Source of the DNA: Magnolia sinica
Taxonomy: Eukaryota > Streptophyta > Magnoliopsida > Magnoliales > Magnoliaceae
DNA length: 64,000 nt
Reading direction: 5' to 3'
Assembly (NCBI RefSeq): GCF_029962835.1
Contig: NC_080578.1
Location: forward strand, 102,217,759-102,281,758
Below, one piece after another: positions 10,600 through 22,639 of the stretch. Position numbers and translations under genes: made by a program. The notes under the pieces are model-generated. The model was not told the origin of the DNA and did not search any database. It worked only from the letters and a program-made list of their open reading frames with translations. How positions within the stretch are numbered: position 1 is the stretch's first letter; each line of letters starts with the position of its first letter.

Positions 10600-10715
10600 A
10601 TAAAAAATGAAAAAAGTAGCTTAAATGTTTCTGTAATAATGCAGTCAGGTAAAGCAAACAAGTCACCAAGCAACTGCACTGCTTTCAGCTGAACATCCAA
10701 CTGATTTGTTTGCAG
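10600..10715 (-). pseudogene. PDS5-like cohesin-cofactor exon fragment
   Basis: The minus strand encodes QLDVQLKAVQLLGDLFALP followed by a degenerate tail. I read this as part of the HEAT-repeat region of plant PDS5, the sister-chromatid cohesion cofactor, from memory of the family. It is a single short piece without the neighbouring exons, so the assignment is moderate. Its surroundings look intronic. Confidence 0.5.
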
Positions 10716-11516
10716 AAGGTGAAACTTGAACAGTAAGAACCAGTTTGTTGGACTCAAATGATCTTGCAAAGCAGTTGTGAAATGAATAAAGTTTTAAAAT
10801 CTAACTATGAAAGAAAAATCATCTAAAATTTGCAGAGCACACGATAGCAATGTATATTACAACTAGAATCACGTTGCAAGTTTCGCTAAAAGAAAAAGCA
10901 GCTCCTAAAAGTTTTTTTTTTCATAAATTGCACAATTTGTCAATTTGAATTGGTAAAATATATGGTTTGGGATTAAGAATCATACAATTACAAACCAGAT
11001 GAGAAGAAACTTCCCTATGAACATGGATAGATCATGACTGTCCATTCTCTACAATCATGTGGAAGGATCTGAAACCATAAAAGAAGAACTGGATACGAGA
11101 AGAAGTGAATTTAAATTCCTAAATAAAACAAAGGAGTAAAATTCAAGAAATTTGTACACTATATACCTCAATTGCAGACACGTGTCTTGCACTTTGCAAT
11201 CTCAAAGAGATTTGTATCAGTTTTCAGTCTGAAACTCACACTATATACCTCTTGTCACCCTACCCTGCATGACCACAAAACAAAAGGCAGCAAAGGGACA
11301 AAAAAGGAATGGTAGTGAGGCTACTAAGGATGGCTGTTAATGATGTGAGTTTCTACAACTGTTTCTGTTCTTACTTGGCAAACACACAAGAATTCTTAAA
11401 TGGATGGTGGATGCATAGCTTATACAAATGACAACTGTTTGGTTGCTACAGTACACAAAAATAAATCCAATCTATGCAAATGATATGTTTTAGATAAACA
11501 AAGACACCAAGACTCC
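10716..11516. other. Non-coding stretch between the PDS5-like and P450 fragments
   Basis: Intron-like AT-rich DNA. No exon recognised. Confidence 0.45.
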
Positions 11517-11666
11517 AATTTTAACTTCTGGGCAGAAAACCTCTGCATTGTCACCCCATATGAACTTCATCCTGCCCATGGCATAAGGTGGGTATGCCAC
11601 CATGTCCCCTTTTCTAACTTCGAATCCATCTGGTAAGGTATCGTCTGCTAGGCAGTATTTCCCATC
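11517..11666 (-). pseudogene. Cytochrome P450 (CYP704-like) exon fragment
   Basis: After an AG acceptor the minus strand encodes DGKYCLADDTLPDGF, VRKGDMVAY, then PYAMGRMKFIWG and NAEVFCPE. This is the region between the P450 ExxR helix and the PERF motif, with the wording typical of CYP704 (long-chain fatty-acid hydroxylases). The heme-binding Cys loop and everything upstream are absent. The 'FRPERW' expected here is replaced by FCPE and unrelated residues. Captured fragment. Confidence 0.75.
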
Positions 11667-13079
11667 CTAGAAACATTAAAAAATCAATACAAATGCCATC
11701 AACAATTTATTTAAGAAATTTTATATGTGATTAGATGTAGTAATTGAACTCCGATTGCCCACATGCAAATGTAAAATGTGTTTGTTTGATCTGGGCGTTA
11801 CTTAGGTTGCATGCAACTCTCAGATTACAAAAAGTGCTAGCACAAACAATCTAAGTATTGAAATAAACCATTGTAAATAAATGCCATTTGATGATGTGTT
11901 CGAGCATATACCCATCCTGTTCTCCAAAAAGTATTGCCGTAGACATCAAAAAGAAGACTAATTCTTAGGTCACAGCAAAGCAGTACACAACACAAACTTT
12001 TTAGACTAAGGGAACATACTTCATCTAAAAACTGATCCTTCAAGGATCCTCTAGCTTTCTTAATGATTTGGATGGCCTCTTAAGTTTGTACTTCCCTGCC
12101 AAGAAAAGCGATGATTTAGAATAAAGCTGAAATTGAATTGTCACAACTAAAACAAAATAATTCAGTTTAGCATGGTATAATATGACATGGAATTGCAAAA
12201 AATTATCCTAAATAAACAAATACAGAAAGATCCCAAGCTTTCAAGGCCCAACATTTTTTAAATAAAAAGAAAAAAAGTAAAAAAAAAAAAAGGATATTAT
12301 TGGACTACTTTCTCCAAATCCTCTCGCAAACATGTATCAGTAGATTGTCTCCTTGCAATCAAATGATTTCAGAAATTTAACAAAAAAACAGATCAGTAAA
12401 TACTCAATTCCGTAGACTATGAAAAACTACCCAAGAATTGTATTGGCATGGAACTATGAAGATGCATATGCCTTCTTGAAGATGCAAACTTCAAAGTGGT
12501 ATTGTTGCAATGCTGCATCCAAATAAGCACTTGAAGTACAAAATCCCCAAATTGAAGTAAAATCCTGACAACCCAAGCAAGGATTTCAACATTTCATCAA
12601 TCTTGAAACTTTCATCTATGATGAGCACTGCATGGTGAATGGTCCATATTACAAGGCAATTCATAAACATGGCAAGTATGGTGTCTGATTCCTCAAGGCA
12701 TGTTCCAACAGTAAATGAAATAAAAGATGGAAGTAAACCAGAATGAAATTATAGAAGCACAAAGAACAATACCTTGTATGAAAGTTTTGTGTGAATTGCA
12801 TGTAACTAAGTTGTTCATCAGTGGCCTCAAGCCAACTATCAAGAAGAAACATCTCACCAAGTGACTAAAAAGCAGAACATGCATATAGACTAAACCAATT
12901 TCAGTAACTCTTTTTTTTTAATGAAACCAGTGGAATCACCCCACCTGTATTTTATTGCCAAAAGAAAAATAAATTTGAAATCAACAGATTTAGAACTTCT
13001 GAAGCATCAGCAGTTTCTGATGCAACCTGCTATCGCATGACATATATTAGTGGAAGTGTCAAAATTCTCATAGGGGCAA
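11667..13079. other. Non-coding stretch with no recognised exon
   Basis: Intron-like AT-rich DNA with A-tracts at about 12260-12295. Two minus-strand stretches (near 12005-12075 and 12765-12880) have coding-like wording but no family I can name. Confidence 0.4.
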
Positions 13080-13240
13080 GAATGAAGTGGATCCAATAAC
13101 TTCTGCATAAGTACTACCTAAAGATGCATTTAGAACTTCATCTTTTGGATGGTTGAACTTGCATCTGAGACCGATCTTGCACCTGTATGTCTTCAAGAAG
13201 TACTGGCCACATTGAGGGATGAGGAAACAAGTAAAACACC
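13080..13240 (-). pseudogene. CCCH zinc-finger gene fragment
   Basis: The minus strand encodes PQCGQYFLKTYRC followed by KIGLRCKFNHPKDE. The C...C-x5-C-x3-H core is that of plant CCCH (ZFN/HUA1-like) RNA-binding proteins. The first spacing is one residue longer than the usual C-x8-C. Only one finger is present and the frame is lost on both sides. It ends about 20 bp from the right terminal repeat of the CACTA candidate. Confidence 0.7.
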
Positions 13241-13259
13241 TCATTCTTAATTTGCTCAA

Positions 13260-13287
13260 GTTCCAAATTTACAATTTTGGTGTACTG
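13260..13287 (-). repeat. Right terminal inverted repeat of the CACTA candidate
   Basis: Its reverse complement starts CAGTACACCAAAATTG and ends AAATTTGGAAC. It matches the left end at 4609-4636 at 24 of 28 positions. The terminal pentamer is CAGTA where CACTA is expected. Confidence 0.55.
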
Positions 13288-13478
13288 TCCAGTCATCAAG
13301 TGCTAGCAAGGAAATGCCTATGAATACACCTCATGCCCAGGAGAAACATTAACATCATTGTCCTTAAAGCATCAAAGATCTGTTGAAAAAAAAATATTCA
13401 CAAACAGATTAACCTCTCTCTGAACTGCTAGCATGCTTTGCAAGGCAGTTGCATTTTTATGCATGTATCTCATCTTAC

Positions 13479-13608
13479 CTGCAACTCCAATTGCAATGCC
13501 CTCAAATACAGAGTGAAAACAGTGGGCAACAATCAGCAAAATGCTATCACCGGATGAACCAACCGTAGGAGGTGGTTTTATAAATTGAGTTTCCCTTCCA
13601 TCATTGAC
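13479..13608 (-). pseudogene. ZIP metal-transporter exon fragment
   Basis: A 130-bp exon with an AG acceptor and GT donor encodes VNDGRE, then GDSILLIVAHCFHSVFEG and IAIGVAG. This is transmembrane helix IV of ZIP zinc/iron transporters, with the metal-coordinating HS..EG motif, closest in wording to the ZIP2/ZIP11 type. No further exons are seen. It lies 190 bp outside the right CACTA end although it belongs by strand and style to the captured-fragment series. Confidence 0.75.
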
Positions 13609-13734
13609 CTGTAGAGACATGCATGCCAAAAGGAACGTTCAGAAGTAATAGGCTAAGCAGTGGATACTTGATTACACATCTACTATCAGAATTATGGTAT
13701 CAATTGATTCAATTCACTAATGCCTTGACTTAGG

Positions 13735-13975
13735 AGCCACCGGAATATTTATTTTCCATCCAAGATAAGGTCACAAAGATATGGAAGAACCATACAAATA
13801 TCAGCTTTATCCAAAAACTTTTGTGGCTCACAAGAAGTTTTTAATGGTCAATTACTATAGTTTTCATGTTGTAGTCCACCTAAGATTTGGATATGCTTCA
13901 TTTTTTATATCATGCTTTAGAATGATCTTAAAAAATGGATAGACGGCATGGATGTATGACACATATATCAGAAAG
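13735..13975. repeat. Long-inverted-repeat MITE, copy F (partial)
   Basis: The right part of the family is present: 'atttattttccatcca', 'aaggtcacaaaga', 'aagtttttaatggtca', 'cacctaagatttggatatg' and 'atagacggcatggatgta'. The left third is missing. Confidence 0.65.
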
Positions 13976-14075
13976 ATTCATTGCCATGATAAATAGAACA
14001 AAAGCAACAACAACAATAATAACAGAGCGGCGGACGGCCTGGCTGCATGGGCAGCTTCAATGGGACCTTCCCCTC

Positions 14076-15887
14076 TTTTCTTTTCTTTTCTTTTCTTTTT
14101 TTCCTCAAGAAGGTGGGAGCACACAACCTGAAACTGTATTGATCGAGAAAATTGCTTGTACAACCAATAGGTGGGCAGAACAAAAAAGCACCGTGCCACA
14201 CCTATCTAAATGAGAACCTATATAACGCTGAAAAACCAAAACCTGTGAAAGGCATGTGCCTGAGCATATGACAGATAGTTAAACTCACTTTTCTAAGCTC
14301 TCTTGGCTACTCAGAACAAGAGCCAGAATATATAAGCATCAGGTGTCAAACCCTCCATCAGGAATCAGTGGCTTGGAAAATCTTCCCCATTCGCCCCTCC
14401 AGCGCAGGCAGCAGGCAAGTGGACAAAAAGCAGAACCTGCACCATTGATCCAGCAGCCACTAGATTTTTAGCAGTCATTAGCTCAAGCAAGAATTGCACA
14501 GCCCATTCCTCAATTGTGAAAGCCATCAAACCCGGGAGGCATCCCAACCAATCCCGAATCCATAGAGCCAGCTCAGCAGCCACTCCAATTAATCAGTCTT
14601 CTCACCGAAAATGGCCAATTCCTAACTAGTCCGGCCACCGTTCAACAGGTGCATCAACAGCTGCCCCTCCACTGGAACATCTAGACAAATGGCAGGGGAG
14701 CTTGAGTGGAAGAGTGATCCAGAATCCAGTTGCTCATAGCACCATTTGGGATGCCCCCATAAGCTGAAAGAGCCTCTGGCTGCTCGATCGGGGATTATAA
14801 GGACCACCATCCATAGAAGCAGCAGAAAAATCCTCATGCTTTGGCTCTACGAACTGCCTGAGAGCACACTGCAGGGGTCTCCCCACAAGGATGGAGATCA
14901 AACCTCTGCAGAGACTGATACTGCTGAATCTACACCCCTAGAAGGACTCTGAGCTACTGCAAATGACAAACAGGCTACCAGAACATATCCACCCATTCCT
15001 CCACAAATGTTGCTGCCTACAGTGGATCCGAATTCTATAAACTGGCCCTCCACACACCTCCAAGAATCAGCACTTAATTCCTTCTCAACCTCAACACTAT
15101 CCTTTGCTGTTTATCTGTCATAGCTTTAGCTTAGGCAAAGCTTTGCTTATACTGCCTGGGTTAGAGAGAGGAGAACCAGGAAGCAGAAAAGTCCCTGGTT
15201 AGAGTCAACCCACTCCCGTTTTTTATTTTGTCATTCTAATCAAGCCTAAGCCTGCACTGTCTAGAACTAGGGAGCCCCTAATTTTGATTAGGAGGTAAGA
15301 TCTGGAACGATATAGGATGTCCGGACTGCCGCTGCTAGCCATTTTTGCAAGGCCGTCTGCTACCAAGTTGCCTTCTCGGAAGGTGAGAGTTAAAAGGAGG
15401 TTGAGAGGTTCTGTGAGGCTGAGAATGAGACCCAATTGGTATCAGATTTTCCAGCATCTAGACGAAACAGGGGAGGAGATGGCTTCCACAATAACTCTAG
15501 AGTCAGATTCAACAATAATATTAGATAGTCCCATATCTTTGCAGATCTGCAGACCGTCTACCATAGCTTGAGCTTCTGCGAAGGTGTTTGTAACCATACC
15601 ATAGTTTTCGTGGAATGCATAAATGAAAGCGCCCAAGTGGTCTCTAGATACTCCCCCGCCTCCTCCTATTCCCGGGTTCCCCTGACAGAACCGTCTACAA
15701 TGAGCTTCAGCTGACCTGCGTCAGGTTTATCCCATTTAACTATTAGGATAGGTTCAGATGCGTCTGAGGGATTATCGTCCACGCCAAATGCTTGCCCGAT
15801 GATGACTTCTTAAGCACATTTCCTTAGGCAGGAAGATGATAGCCCACTACTTTCAGCCAGGGAGAGATTTTGAAAATAATCTATCGA
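14076..15887 (-). mobile_element. L1-type LINE fragment, 3' part with RNase H
   Basis: On the minus strand, RNase H pieces are clear: KLIVDGSVRGT, IIVESDSRVIVEAI and LTFREGNLVADGLAKMAS, ending LVLDSAGLGLIR (15790 down to about 15225). A long 3' untranslated part and a T-rich tract at 14076-14103 (the poly-A end) follow. Frames are broken by stops and shifts, and the element is cut on its 5' side by the Copia array at 15888. Confidence 0.75.
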
Positions 15888-18413
15888 TGTGGGCTGTATA
15901 AGCCAAAGCTTTTCTTGGCTTTACAAACCCTTAGCACAACTCAAAAATATGATGAAGAAGGAAGAAAGAGAGAAGATAAATAAAATTTTTATTCTTTTAA
16001 ACTGTTTTGCTGCTGCAAAATTCTCACACTTGCTATTGACTCGCTTGCTTTGCTTGCTTCAACCGGATACACAAGATGCTAATTTATAGACATTTGAATG
16101 TAAGGTGAAAAGATAAAACTGCCCCTACTAGGAGCTTCTAACACTTAATATTCCTAGAAAATACACAAAGCATTTCATCTTCCAAAACAGCTCCATGGGA
16201 AGTGTTGCTGCACTTTGGAAGATGAACAGTCACAGCAAATGTTGGGCTTTGGTTTGCAAGTCCAACACTCCCCTTCAAACCAAAACCGACTTCATTCCGA
16301 GCATCGTAATTAGTCGTTTGAATGCATCTGTCGACAATGCCTTTGTGAAAATATCCGCCACCTATTCCGTAGTATGACAATACTCTAATTTCATCGTTTT
16401 CTACTTCACATGATTTTTCAGAAAATGGTATCAGGTATCAATGTGTTTGCTTCTTCCATGTTACACCGGATTTTTGGCTAGCTCGATTGTTGACTTGTTA
16501 CCCACATACCAGTTTGTTGGCTGTATAAGCCAAAGCTTTTCTTGGCTTTACAAAGCCTTATCACAACTCAAAAATTTGATACAGAAGGAAGAAAGAGAGA
16601 AGAAAAACAGAATTTTTATACTTTTAAACTGTTTTGCTGCTACAAACTTCTCACACTTGCTATTGACTTGCTTGCTTTGCTTGCTTCAACCGAATACACA
16701 AGATGCCAATTTATTGGCATTTGAATGTAAGGTTAAAAGACAAAACAGCCCCTACTATCTAGGATCTTCTAACACTTAATATTCCTGGAAAATACACAAA
16801 GCATTTCATCTTCGAAAACAGCTTCATGGGAAGTGTTGTTGTGCTTTGGAAGATAAACAATCACAGCAAATGCTAGGCTTTAGTTTGCAATTCCAACACT
16901 CCCCTTCAAACCAAAACCGGCTTCATTCTGAGTATCGTTCTTAGTCGTTTAAATGCATTTGTCGGCAATGCCTTTGTGAAAATATCCGCCACCTGTTCTG
17001 TAGTATGACAATAGTCTAATTTCATCATTTTTTGCTTCACATGATCTCTCAGAAAATGGTATCGGGTATCAATATGTTTGCTTCTTCCATGCTGCACCGG
17101 ATTTTTGGCTAGCTCGATTGCTGACTTGTTATCCACATACTAGTTTGTTGGTTGTATAAGCCAAAGCTTTTCTTGGCTTTATAAAGCCTTAGCACAACTC
17201 AGAAATCTGATGTAGAAGGAAGAAAGAGAGAAGAAAAATAGAATTTTTATTTTTTTAAACTGTTTTGCTGTTACAAACTTCTCACGCTTGCTATTGACTT
17301 GCTTGCTTTGCTTACTTCAACCGGATACATAAGATGCCAATTTATAGGCATTTAAATGTAAGGTGAAAAGACAAAACTGCCCCTTCTAGGAGCTTCTAAC
17401 ACTTAATATTCCTAGAAAATACACAAAGCATTTCATCTTCCAAAACAGCTCCATGGGAAGTGTTGTTGTGCTTTGGAAGATGAATAATCACAGTTAATGA
17501 TGGGCTTTGGTTTGCAATTTCAACACTCCCCTTCAAACCAAAACCGGCTTCATTCCGAGCATTGTTCTTAGTCGTTTGAATGCATCTATCGGCAATGCCT
17601 TTGTGAAAATATCCGCCACCTGTTCCGTAGTATGACAATACTCTAATTTCATCGTTTTCTGCTTCACATGATCTCTCAGAAAATGGTATCGGGCATCAAT
17701 GTGTTTGCTTCTTCCATGCTGCACTAGATTTTTGGTAGCTCGATTGCCGACTTGTTATCCACATACCAGTTTGTTGGCTGTATAAGCCAAAACTTTTCTT
17801 GGCTTTACAAAGCCTTAGCATAACTCAGAAATCTGATGCAGAAGGAAGAAAGAGAGAAGAAAAATAGAATTTTAATTCTTTTAAACTATTTTGCTGCTAC
17901 AAACTTCTCACACTTGCTATTGACTTGCTTACTTTGCTTACTTCAACCGGATACAAAAGATGCCAATTTATAGGCATTTGAATGTTAGGTGAAAAGACAA
18001 AACTGCCCCTACTAAGAGCTTCTAACACTTAATATTCCTAGAAAATGCACAAAGCATTTCATCTTCCAAAATAGCTCCATGAGAAGTGTTGTTGTGCTTT
18101 AGAAGATGAACAATCACAGCAAATGTTGGGCTGTGGTTTGCAATTCCAAAACTCCCCTTCAAACCAAAACCAGCTTCATTCCGAGCATCGTTCTTAGTCG
18201 TTTGAATGCATCTGTCAGCAATGCCTTTGTGAAAATATCAACCACCTGTTCCGTAGTATGACAATACTCTAATTTCATCATTTTTTGTTTCACATGATCT
18301 CTCAGAAAATGGTATCGGGTATCAATGTATTTACTTTTTCCATGCTCCACCGGATTTTTGGCTAGCTCGATTGCAAACTTGTTATCCACATACCAATTTG
18401 TTGGCTGTATAAG
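15888..18413 (-). repeat. Tandem array of Copia LTR + RNase H pieces (left part)
   Basis: Four units of about 630 bp are followed by the start of a fifth. LTRs are at 15888-16267, 16515-16898, 17146-17525 and 17772-18151, plus the first 15 bp of LTR 5 at 18399-18413. Each is followed by about 245 bp encoding the end of a Ty1/Copia RNase H ([32 protein letters not shown]). Every LTR meets the RNase H piece at the same junction, so the units arose by tandem duplication. Fossil; no coding capacity. Confidence 0.85.
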
Positions 18414-20542
18414 TGTTCACTCCCCAAGTATAGGGTTGTGATGTAGTAATAAACTCGGTCGAATCCCAAGGGACTGAAACCTGTACGTAATCTGAAACTA
18501 AGTAGAACTAGAATTAGAGAAAGAGGAAATCTAAATCAAGTGTAAATTGAGGAATAATGATGAAATAATTATCTAAAACTTAAGGAATTCAGAGAAAGGA
18601 CACTAGGGATTCAGAGGATCCACTTGTAGAAAACAGGGAGATCTTATGCCTGTTTCAAGTATTCAACTGGACTTAGAGTCCTATTTTTATCCAATTGAAG
18701 GGTGTAACCATCGAACTGAACTTCCTTTGATATAGTTTTCAAGAGATGAAAGGTATATGAATTAGAATGGATTCCATCACCAAACCATGCTCATGAGACA
18801 AAGTAAACAACAGAATTAAACTAATTACCAACCAATCAATATGCTATGAAGGTTAGGAAGGGTACCGTCATCCGACCATGCCCAAGAGACGATGGTGAAC
18901 AACAGGGCTCCTGACGTCATAAACATCAAAAGGAAAAGAGCATGCTCAAGCTATCGCAGACCCATTGTAATTTTAGTCACAATAGACCATTAAAAACTAA
19001 AAACATTCCCTTAATAATCAAACTAATATCAAATTCAGTTCATAAATTAAATTAAAGGCATAAAATAGAGTCTCCCATCTCCTACAAGCTTCACCTCTTA
19101 GCCCTAGCTAAGAGGTCTAGCCTAACATGATTGGACCAGATCTCTGGAAAACCATGATAAAAAAAACTACAAATAAAATAAATAAACAAAAACTACTCCC
19201 TGTCTCTCTCTCTGCTACTGACGTTCTCAGCCGACTGATCCTGCAAAATTCAATGCCCTTCACGTTCTCTCTCCTTCTTTCTTATAGCCATGAAGGACGG
19301 TGGATGGGAGGTTGTCTGCTAAAGAGCTGGAGCCAGCGTGGTCGTGCATGGCAAGAGATGGACAACTGTTTACGCAACTGCAGCATCCGTAACATCTTAT
19401 GCAGCAGAAAAGCGATCCAGAAAACTCCTCTTTCCTTGCTTTCTTTCCAAAACATTAACGCCCCCTGGGACATTTTGGGATGACCTATTTGATGGATGGT
19501 CCAAATCAGCTATCTGATCATCACCGAGCACACACCACAACCTGCAAAAATCGGGTTGCGTTCGGACGCGAAACAGGGATGTGAATCTCTTTCGCTATGG
19601 CGTTGGTGGGCCCCATTTCCTGGTGTTTCTCACAAGATCCAATCCGTTCATTGGATTGTGCATGTAAAATTGGTTAGACATGACTATTTTTTTGTGTTTT
19701 GGTGTGGTCCATTAGATTTCTCCTTACACCGTCTATCCTCCGTTTGAATGACTGGATTTCTCTCCTCGCGATCTTTTGCAATTCTACCACCTAGGCAGTG
19801 ATAAGAAGTGTCATGGAGATCTGATGGACAGTCCGGATTGGACTGTTGAAACATGGTGGTGGCCCACAAAACCCAACTGCGGCTCTCTGTTCTTCTATTT
19901 CGCAGACAAAAATAAGAGTTTTTGTTTTGAGACGGTCAAGAGTCGGTTTGACCAACTCTCTACTGCCATGCACGGCTAGTGCAATTGTGCACTATGTATA
20001 CTCATGCTTAAGTGGGGTCCACTGTGATAAGTATGAGAAATCCGTTCTGTCCATCTATTTTCTCTTATCTTTTTAACAGTTGGGCTCAAAATTGAGGTAC
20101 ATCCAGATTGCAATTGGGCCCAGAATCTAGATTTTAGGGGCTGATCTATCCATTGGGGCACTTCTAGAGAGATCCAATGAATGAAAATATACATGTACAG
20201 TTAATTCATGATCATCAGGCTATATATAAAGTTTGGAGCCGATCAGATGGAGGGAACCCTGTGATCTTGCATTATAGACGTCTTTCAAGCTTGTTTAAAG
20301 TGAGTGGCTGGAATTTCTCTGATCTCCGGCATGTAAATCCTCTATCTTGGTCCCATGGAGTCTCTTCCAATGCCTTGGTGATGCTTGAGCGTTAAATCCA
20401 TGCCTTTAGCATCCTTTTCAGTCCACGCTTGTAAATTCACCTTGCATCACAAACATGATTAAAATAACCCATTAATCAGTATCATGTTTGTAAATCCATG
20501 TAGTAATTGGGGTCTATTATGCAATATTCGACCCTCAAAACA
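18414..20542 (-). repeat. 3' LTR of the Athila-type element
   Basis: 2.13 kb; pairs with 30765-32907. A G-rich polypurine tract (minus strand ggttgggggt, 20543-20552) lies immediately inside. Confidence 0.85.
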
Positions 20543-21770
20543 ACCCCCAACCAGTATTTTTCTATTCTCGAGCAAAGTATGCGAAAAATAAATTGAGAAT
20601 TACAAGACAATTTCTATAAACTCAAGTGATTTTTGAAAACAATCCAGAACTAGAAGTCTAAGATTCATGATTGTTGGCATTACTTTCTCCTAGAATCAAG
20701 CTCACAGTAAACTTCATAATCAAGTTTAAACATTAATCCATTAATTAAAATAATTCTAAACATTGAGTTCCATGAGTGTATAGTGTAATCTCCGCTTAAC
20801 ACCCTAGTTTATTTCTTTATTTCGTGATATCCTTGGCACTCCACAAGAGCATTCAGGTTAACCACAACCTAAACCAAAACCTGCCTCATAGATCAACATC
20901 CCAACCCTTGATTTTTTGTCAAAAGTCATGCTAATGAAAGGAATCAAATCCTCACCTATAGGGAGCAAACCTATAGTGAAGATCATTCGCTCAATATTTT
21001 TTGAATGTCAACTGTGGGGAATCGAACCTTCACCTATAGGGAGCAAACCTATGGTGAAGACCATTTGCCCAACCCTGGGTTTTTTTTTTTCTTCACTTCT
21101 TTTTTTTTTTTCTTTTTCTATTGATCATAATAGGCAAATTGTCTAGGCTGGTTCCTTTCATGCTTAGTGATTACCACGTTAGTCCTTCAATATTGAACTG
21201 AAACCTTAATGTGTAAGTGAGATGTGACATGTAAAATTATGATTCAATCAATGTTTAAAACTTCTAATCATGGATTGATAAGTCGCTCTCAACTGTGAAA
21301 TCTATCAGACAACTAAATCCAAGAGACATAAATCACCAACATCATGTATCTTGTAAGTCTGAATCGAAGACGACCGTCAAAATCACTTCGAATTCATACG
21401 AAATTCCAGAAAATTTTAAATAATTTCACAATTTCTGCCTAAGACCAAGAAAACATTGATTAGGTAACCTAATCTCTCACCCCCAACTAAAAATCTACAT
21501 TGTCCTCAATGTAAAAGATATGCTCGCAATATACATGAGGCAATGAAAGTAAATGAGAAGTGATGAGAAGATTGTACCCGGACGAGGGATTCAAGAAGCT
21601 GTTACACAAAGATCTCAGCATGAAAGCAAGTTGGCACAAGAGAGAGACCAACAAAAGAAAACTTATCCTAAAACAATGTAGAAAGCAAATTAACCTAGAA
21701 CAGCATAAAGCAAACTAGCCTAGTCCTATGAAAACAGGAAACCTACCTATACATCCATCAGACTAGGAGA
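20543..21770 (-). other. Non-coding 3' region of the Athila-type element
   Basis: Sequence between integrase and 3' LTR, the place where Athila elements may carry an env-like gene. None is recognisable here. It contains an internal direct repeat (cacctatagggagcaaacct at about 20952 and 21031). Repeated as part of the nested copy at about 23973-25200. Confidence 0.6.
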
Positions 21771-22634
21771 TCAATCCTGGTAAACAGGATCAGTCAGAGG
21801 TATGGACATGTCCTCTGAATCAAATTTTTTAATAAATGGCTTTAAGCGATGTCCATTTACTTTAAACTCCTTGCCATTGTCAGGATCTTTTATCTCAACA
21901 GCCCCATGAGGATACGCAATGACCACAATGTAAGGGCCAGTCCAACGAGATCGAAGCTTACTTGGAGAGAGATGTAATCGAGAATTATACAAAAGAACTT
22001 TTTGACCAGGTGTAAATGATTTCCATAGAATATGTTGGTCATGAAACGCCTTCATTCTATCTTTATAAATTCTCGAGTTCTCGTATGCATCGTTTCGGAT
22101 TTCTTCGAGTTCATTCAACTGAAGTTTGCGTAGCGAGCTAGCATTATCCAGATTGAAATTCAATTTTTTGATTGTCCAGTAGGCTCTATGTTCCAACTCC
22201 ACAGGCAAGTGGCAAGCCTTCCCATATACAAGTCTAAAGGGAGACATTCCAATGGGGGTTTTAAACGCAGTACGGTAAGCCCATAAGGCATCAGTCAATC
22301 GGATTGACCAATTCTTATGGTCAGGGTTAACCGTTTTCTCCAAAATGTGTTTGATCTCCCTATTGGAAATCTCAACTTGCCCACTTGTCTGTGGGTGATA
22401 TGGGGTACTCACCTTATGAGAAATACCGTATTTCTTCATTAAACTCTCGAATGTCCTATTACAAAAGTTTGAGCCCCCATCACTAATGATAGCTCGAGGC
22501 ATTCCGAATCGGGAAAGGATGTTCTCTTATAGAAATTTAATGACCGTGCGATGGTCATTATTCTGATATGGAATCGCTTTAACCCATTTAGTGACATAGT
22601 TTACAGCGAGCAAAATATATAGATTTTCAAAAGA
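21771..22634 (-). pseudogene. Athila-type integrase, C-terminal part (fossil)
   Basis: The minus strand carries the integrase core wording ([49 protein letters not shown]) and a C-terminal domain. The N-terminal part lies across the nested insertion at 26256 and beyond. Confidence 0.85.
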
Positions 22635-22639
22635 TTGGG

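Larger units (their letters stand above)
4609..13287. mobile_element. Candidate gene-capturing CACTA (En/Spm) transposon
   Basis: The left end 'cactacaccaatatagc' (4609) and the reverse complement of the right end (13260-13287, reading cagtacaccaaaattg) match at 24 of 28 positions from the first base. That is far beyond chance for a stretch this size. The left end is followed by inverted 'gaacggtttaatccgttc' type subterminal repeats, and related repeats recur at 7975-8180. Between the ends lie exon fragments of MORC, zeta-carotene desaturase, MYB, PIRL, PDS5-like, CYP704-like and CCCH genes, all with intron borders, so they were taken up as DNA. No transposase is seen, which makes it non-autonomous. 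Weak points: the 3-bp flanks (cat / tcc) do not match, the right end reads CAGTA, and a ZIP fragment lies just outside. Confidence 0.5.

Noticed and set aside
11837-12043. Coding exon of an unknown gene in the captured-fragment region
   Set aside because: Some coding-like wording but no family match I can defend.
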